Shown in pieces: positions 6,396 to 9,948 of a stretch of DNA of 9,948 nt. Source of the DNA: Flavobacteriales bacterium (GTDB taxonomy: Bacteria > Bacteroidota > Bacteroidia > Flavobacteriales_D > Parvicellaceae). Numbering within the stretch: the first letter of the stretch is position 1; each line of letters begins with the position of its first letter. The stretch covers positions 1 through 9,948 of the forward strand of contig WFNC01000566.1 of the NCBI GenBank assembly GCA_015488785.1, read 5' to 3'. Under the pieces are notes generated by a model. It was not told the origin of the DNA and made no database searches. It saw only the letters and a list, made by a program, of their open reading frames with translations. The position numbers and the translations under genes are program-made.

Positions 6396-7492
6396 ATGAA
6401 AAACAATAGTTTATTAAACGTATTAACAGAAATTAAAGACCCAAGAAGAGGAGAAGGTCTCCGTCATTCGTTACCAATGGTATTAGTCATTGTTTTGATG
6501 GCAACAATGAGCGGTTATTTTGGATACAGAGGGATTGGTGATTTTATTAAAAGAAACCGAAAAGACTTACTTAAGTATTTTAATCCCAAAAAGAGCCGAC
6601 TTCCTTCGTTTTCAACTGTACGTAGAGTAATGCAAGAAATAAATCATGAAGATTTTACAACGAAGTTCTATGATTGGGCTGTTCAATATGTAGAAATTCA
6701 AAAAGGAGACTGGTTAAGCCTAGATGGAAAAGCTATAAAAGGCACAGTATCAAATGGGACTAGCAGTGAACAAAAGTTTATTAGTTTAATATCCGTATTT
6801 TCAGAAAAATCAAGACAAATACTAAGTGTAGGAAAAATTAATAATTCTAAAGAAAGTGAGATACCAAAGGTGAAAGAATTAATAAAACAGTTAGACATAG
6901 AGGGAGTTGTATTCACTATTGATGCATTACACTGTCAAAAAAAACGACAGCAACAATTATCGAGAGTAAAAACCATTATGTTTTAGGGGTAAAAGGTAAT
7001 CAAAAGAAGCTTTTAAATCGAATCAAAGAAATAACTGAAGATGACAAAAATATAATTAGTCTAGCTACAACCAAAGAAAAATCCAAAGGTAGATTAGAAA
7101 CAAGAATAACATCAGTATCTAATATCTTAACAGATATATCAGAAGATTGGATTGGATTAAAAAGTATAATTAAAACAGAAAGAATTGTGGTCGAAAAAAA
7201 TATTGAAAGAAAAGAAACGGCATACCATATAAGCAGTCTTTTAGCTGATGCATTTGCGTTTAACAAAGGCATTAGAGGGCATTGGGCTATTGAAAACAGC
7301 CTACACTACGTTAAAGACGTGACTTTTAAAGAAGACGCATCCAAAATCAATACAAAAAATGCTCCTGAAAACTTTTCACTGGTAAGAAATATTACAATAA
7401 ACATTTATAGAAAAAATGGATATAAAGGCATGAAACAGGCCATAAGGCTTAATTCAAATGACATTAATAGTCTTGCGAAACTATTAGAATGA
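6396..7492 (+). pseudogene. ISAs1-family transposase, one base out of frame
   Basis: This DDE transposase catalyses cut-and-insert of the surrounding element. The first frame gives 196 residues from ATG 6396: the family N-terminal segment (IKDPRRGEG.RHSLP, 13-27), the first catalytic Asp in SLDGKAIKG (D110), and the second in TIDALHCQKK (D176). The protein then leaves frame at the A8 run 6937-6944. Reading one base back restores TTATIIESKNHYVLGVKGNQK and later GHWAIENSLHYVKDV with the catalytic Glu (codon 7292-7294), ending at TGA 7490-7492. The joined product would be about 365 residues, normal for ISAs1. The in-frame continuation without the shift ends 13 residues later in unrelated sequence. 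ISAs1 transposases are normally one uninterrupted frame, so this copy is probably inactive. Slippage on the A-run could, however, still make full-length protein. No Shine-Dalgarno precedes the start. Confidence 0.88.
6937..6944 (+). other. A8 run at the transposase frame break (possible slippery site)
   Basis: In the upstream frame the codons are CAA AAA AAA CGA, which contains the heptamer A_AAA_AAA in the X_XXY_YYZ phase. A -1 ribosomal shift, or addition of one A by RNA polymerase slippage, would produce exactly the continuation that the family sequence requires. A simple loss of one A from an original A9 explains it equally well. Confidence 0.5.
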
Positions 7493-7505
7493 AACAGCCC
7501 TGCCC
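7484..7505 (-). repeat. Right terminal inverted repeat of the IS
   Basis: This is the reverse complement of 6283-6304. The transposase stop codon (TGA, 7490-7492) lies inside this repeat, a compact arrangement. Confidence 0.9.
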
Positions 7506-8212
7506 CCTACAGAAGGAAAAAGTTATACTATACAAGTAGAAAACCCTAATTTTAACAAAATAGAAGCAACGTCTAGCGTCCCTAATAAGGTAGAAATAAG
7601 CTCCGAATCCGTAAATTATAGACCTTGGGGTGTAGGAAATATAAATTCAACAAGATTCAATTTTTCGTTTATACTCGAAGATCCTCTTTTTAGTGGTAAT
7701 AAATATTTTATGACAATGCGTTTACCTGTTCTCTAAATAAATCCAACGAGTAACGATACATCATTTTTTGCCTATCAATATGCCGAAATATTAACAGGAA
7801 GCTTGACCAGCGTTCAACTTTATACAGATAATGGATTAATTTTTACAGATGAAATCTTCAACAGCACTAATCATGAAATTTCGGGCACAGCAACCATATA
7901 TAGTCACCCTTTTGGAGATTATATAACCGAAGATATAAATGAAGATGACCTATTAATAGATACATTGCACTTTGATATTAGTTTGCATCATTTGTCCGAA
8001 GAATTGTATAACTTCTATTCAAGTCACGCTACGAGATTAGACAATCAAGATGATATATACTCTGAACCATCTCCAATATTTAGTAACGTAATGGATGGTC
8101 TAGGTATATTTGGGGGTGAAATAATTACGGTGAAGCAGGTAGATATTGAGTACTAAAACAACTGAAGTTTTGGAGCTAAAACAAATATTCCTATGATATT
8201 AATTGACTCTCT

Positions 8213-8242
8213 TTGAATAAAGGTAATAAATTCGTACTTTTG
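8213..8242 (+). promoter_or_regulatory. Promoter of the secreted aminopeptidase gene
   Basis: TTG (8213-8215), a 19-nt spacer and TACTTTTG (8235-8242) match the Bacteroidota consensus exactly. Transcription would start near 8249 and give a leader of about 46 nt. The motif lies in the 138-nt gap after the DUF4249 remnant, so the aminopeptidase is expressed independently of the decayed locus. Confidence 0.65.
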
Positions 8243-8294
8243 GATTCATATTTGCATATTTGAATGTCAAATACGATTAACAAAATCAATATAC

Positions 8295-9515
8295 ATGATC
8301 AATACAGTAAAAAAAGGATTGGTAGGAATTTTAATGTCTGCAAGTATGTTTGCTTCAGCTCAAGATTTTGAAACCAACAAAAAAGGAAGTGAATATAAAT
8401 TCAAAATAATTAACGATATAGAAGCGACTGATGTTCAAAGTCAAGGGAGGACAGGGACGTGTTGGAGTTTTTCATCACTATCTTTTTTCGAATCGGAAAT
8501 TATTAGATTAGGTAAAGGAAAACACAACCTTTCTGAAATGTTTATCGCTCGTAATGCTTATGTAGGGAAAGCAGAAAACTATTTAAGAATGTATGGGACG
8601 TTTAATTTTGGAGCTGGTGGAGCATTTCACGATATTCCTTGGGTAATTAGACGTTATGGAATTGTACCAGAAGAAGTTTACACCGGTTTACATTATGGAG
8701 ATACCATTCATCAGCATTCAGAAATGGAAGGAATTCTTAAAGCAACAGTACAAGTTTTAGCAAAAAAACCTCAGAATGATCATCTTACTCCATATTGGAA
8801 AAAAGCTTATACCGGAATTTTAGATGCTTACTTAGGAGAATTACCTGACAATGTTGAAGATTTTAAATTCACTTACGAAGGAAAAGAATACACACCAAAG
8901 TCATATACTAAATCTTTAGGATTGGATATGGACGATTATATTTCTTTAACTTCATACACTCACCACCCTTTTTACTCTAAATTTGTATTAGAAGTTCAAG
9001 ATAACTGGGCGTTACAGTCAGGATATAACTTACCGTTAGATGAGTTTATGGATGTAATGGAAAACGCAATTAAAGATGGATATTCTTTTGCTTGGGGAGC
9101 AGATGTGACAGAAAAAGGATTCGATTACCGCTCTGCACTCGCATTATTGCCAGAAGATGAGTCTACAATTAAAGTAAAAGGTAAAGACAATAAATACTTT
9201 AGTGATGCGGGAGCGGAAAAAGTTAGTAATGCTTTTATGATACCTGTAAAAGAAAGAATAGTTACACAAGAAGAACGTCAAATTGCTTTCGACAATCAAG
9301 AAACAACAGATGATCACGGAATGCACGTTACAGGATTGTGTGAAGATCAAGAAGGAACAAAATATTTTATTGTGAAAAATTCTTGGGGAAAAAGTAACGA
9401 ATGCGATGGATATTTCTACGCTTCATTTCCTTATGTAAGATACAAAACAATGAACATCCTTATTCATAAAGACGCATTAAGCAAATCATTGAAAAAGAAA
9501 TTAGGGATTAAATAA
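8295..9515 (+). CDS. Secreted C1-family aminopeptidase (PepC / bleomycin-hydrolase-like)
   Basis: This is a papain-fold cysteine peptidase of the PepC/bleomycin hydrolase group (Peptidase_C1_2), expected to trim N-terminal residues from peptides. The catalytic set is complete: oxyanion Q50 and nucleophile C56 in QSQGRTGTCWSFS, catalytic H341 in DDHGMHVTG, and N362 in KNSWG. The 406-residue length is a little short of the ~440-450 of cytoplasmic PepC. Residues 1-22 are a signal peptide (KKGLVGILMSASMFASA, cleavage before Q23), and no lipobox is present. It should therefore act in the periplasm, unlike classical PepC, where the C-terminal tail enters the active site of the hexamer. Here the C-terminus is basic (SLKKKLGIK). 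ATG 8295 gives the signal peptide directly; there is no Shine-Dalgarno. It is a single-gene unit with its own promoter and terminator. Peptide scavenging is a reasonable inference, not shown. Confidence 0.92.
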   Translation: MINTVKKGLVGILMSASMFASAQDFETNKKGSEYKFKIINDIEATDVQSQGRTGTCWSFSSLSFFESEIIRLGKGKHNLSEMFIARNAYVGKAENYLRMYGTFNFGAGGAFHDIPWVIRRYGIVPEEVYTGLHYGDTIHQHSEMEGILKATVQVLAKKPQNDHLTPYWKKAYTGILDAYLGELPDNVEDFKFTYEGKEYTPKSYTKSLGLDMDDYISLTSYTHHPFYSKFVLEVQDNWALQSGYNLPLDEFMDVMENAIKDGYSFAWGADVTEKGFDYRSALALLPEDESTIKVKGKDNKYFSDAGAEKVSNAFMIPVKERIVTQEERQIAFDNQETTDDHGMHVTGLCEDQEGTKYFIVKNSWGKSNECDGYFYASFPYVRYKTMNILIHKDALSKSLKKKLGIK

Positions 9516-9568
9516 GTTTTGATTCAAGACAATAAGATTCAAGATTTTAAGACTTGATTAAATGATAT

Positions 9569-9608
9569 AAAAAAGGCAACTTTCAGTTTTGAGAGTTGCC
9601 TTTTTTTT
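9569..9608. terminator. Strong intrinsic terminator, probably bidirectional
   Basis: AAAAAAGGCAACTTTCA (9569-9585) pairs with TGAGAGTTGCCTTTTTT (9590-9606) over 17 positions with a single G-T wobble, a GTTT loop and a run of eight T's (9601-9608). It follows the aminopeptidase stop by 54 nt. Because the left arm starts with a run of A's, the same hairpin also ends leftward transcripts. Confidence 0.9.
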
Positions 9609-9631
9609 GTAGTTAATTTTTATGTTTTTGA

Positions 9632-9800
9632 TTTGGGCGTTCCGAATCGGACGGGCTATCCACTATAGTTTTTAGATTCTCAACAAGTAAAACTAATACC
9701 TAATGGTATAAGCTAATAAGGAGCTCATAAAATCGCTCTTATTATCCAAGTTTTACTAATTGAGAATCTAAAAAGCTGCCGTTTCTATCCCTAACGCAAA
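9632..9800 (-). repeat. Dispersed palindromic element, copy 2 (long form)
   Basis: Read on the minus strand, this copy has the same three blocks as the element at 176-257: 24 identical nt (9800-9777), 16 identical nt (9667-9652) and GAACGCCCAAA (9642-9632). The insert between the first two blocks is completely different. It is a long stem whose outer arms TTTTTAGATTCTCA (9669-9682) and its complement (9761-9774) pair over 14 bp. After a short mismatch, AGTAAAACT (9686-9694) pairs with AGTTTTACT (9749-9757). The apex holds smaller nested stems. It also has an extra small hairpin, TCCG/CGGA, before the last block. It fills most of the gap between the terminator and the polA stop, and no gene is present. 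Confidence 0.8.
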
Positions 9801-9818
9801 TTATTACATTAAAAAATA

Positions 9819-9948
9819 TCAATGTGCATCAAGCCAATTATCCGCAACACCAACTTCAACCGTCAATGGAACTTCAAATTTTAATGCATTTTCCATACAA
9901 TCAATAAGCAATTTAGTGACCTGTTCTTGTTCTGGTTTGTAGAGATCC
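9819..9948 (-). CDS. polA: DNA polymerase I, C-terminal 42 residues (partial)
   Basis: The minus-strand frame runs from the window edge to TGA at 9821-9819. It reads DLYKPEQEQVTKLLIDCMEN, then ALKFEVPLTVEVGVADNW and LDAH. This is the characteristic end of family A DNA polymerases: the last helix (MENA.KF.VPL), the strand V.VGVG.NW and the near-terminal L.AH. Pol I fills gaps and removes RNA primers during replication and repair. Only the extreme C-terminus is inside the window, so the polymerase and exonuclease motifs cannot be checked. The gene converges on the aminopeptidase. Confidence 0.9.
   Translation of the reverse strand, partial: DLYKPEQEQVTKLLIDCMENALKFEVPLTVEVGVADNWLDAH

Larger units (their letters stand above)
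6283..7505 (+). mobile_element. ISAs1-family insertion sequence (~1.22 kb)
   Basis: The element is bounded by perfect 22-bp terminal inverted repeats at 6283-6304 and 7484-7505 (core GCAGGGCTGTTTCATTCTAA). It carries one transposase region of the ISAs1 (DDE) family. Its size and single-gene layout fit that family, and ISAs1 members commonly have ends with a CAGGG core, so the true tip may be a few bases inside the perfect repeat. It interrupts the DUF4249 gene in the same orientation as that gene. No clean target duplication can be read because both flanks are C-runs. Just inside the left end is a 7-bp palindrome, TTAAGTT (6306-6312) with AACTTAA (6318-6324). Confidence 0.9.
5971..8156 (+). 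pseudogene. DUF4249 outer-membrane lipoprotein gene, decayed and split by an insertion sequence
   Basis: Two in-frame pieces, 5971-6281 and 7506-8156, join into one ~319-codon lipoprotein. The 5' piece gives a lipoprotein signal peptide, KITRIVILAPLLLFITLASC, with the lipobox Cys at 6031-6033, then VASSVFNTTKALSVEVLKSS and AQVSLFENGSF. The 3' piece resumes with PTEGKSYTIQVENPNFNKIEA and ends with NVMDGLGIFGGEIITV. This matches DUF4249, a family of surface lipoproteins paired with TonB receptors in Bacteroidota. Lesions: the start is ATA (5971) where ATG is expected, TAG at 6040-6042 just after CEK, the insertion at ~6282-7506, and TAA at 7734-7736. The remnant receptor stop lies 19 nt upstream, so the two were an operon. 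The open 3' stretch from 7737 is not an independent gene. Confidence in the family is good; that it is dead is clear. Confidence 0.8.

Noticed and set aside
7187..7492. 101-residue plus-strand frame as a separate protein
   Set aside because: It is the out-of-frame C-terminal part of the ISAs1 transposase, and the frame is open well upstream of this internal GTG-like start.
7803..8156. 117-residue plus-strand frame as an independent small gene
   Set aside because: The same frame continues upstream to 7737 and, across a TAA, to the IS end with DUF4249-like sequence. It is the 3' end of the split pseudogene.
9521..9545. GATTCAAGA repeated twice after the aminopeptidase stop
   Set aside because: It is a nine-base repeat in AT-rich spacer with no further copies; chance is sufficient.

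Overview
The window looks like a piece of a Bacteroidota chromosome, most likely a member of the Flavobacteriia. The evidence is an AT-rich base composition, promoters of the Bacteroidota form (TTG, a 17-19 nt spacer, then TAnnTTTG), mostly absent Shine-Dalgarno sequences, a secreted protein with a C-terminal type IX secretion (T9SS) sorting domain, a SusC/TonB-receptor plus DUF4249 lipoprotein gene pair, and a periplasmic C1-family aminopeptidase. I cannot name the genus.

Layout, left to right. Positions 1-530 hold no gene. They contain a leftward promoter serving something outside the window, one copy of a dispersed palindromic element, a rightward promoter and a long leader with a hairpin. 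Positions 531-2700 are a tight two-gene housekeeping operon, folE (GTP cyclohydrolase I) and cysS (cysteinyl-tRNA synthetase), overlapping by 8 nt. Convergent to it is a 905-residue secreted beta-helix protein (2810-5527, minus strand) with four 51-residue repeats and a T9SS tail.

Positions about 5675-8156 are a gene graveyard. The last ~90 codons of a TonB-dependent receptor survive with a frameshift. They are followed 19 nt later by a DUF4249 outer-membrane lipoprotein gene that has lost its ATG, carries two in-frame stops, and is split by a 1.2-kb ISAs1-family insertion sequence. The transposase of that element is itself out of frame by one base at a run of eight A's. Neither dead gene is apparent as a single open reading frame; both appear when broken frames are read through.

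Positions 8213-9608 are an intact transcription unit: a strong Bacteroidota promoter, a secreted papain-like aminopeptidase C homologue and a strong hairpin terminator. The window closes with the second copy of the palindromic element, inverted relative to the first, and the 3' end of polA (DNA polymerase I) on the minus strand.

I did not find a convincing new multi-gene system. The items most worth follow-up are the paired palindromic elements (identical cores, very different inner stems), the multiply inactivated receptor/lipoprotein locus, and the transposase frameshift on a potentially slippery A8 run.
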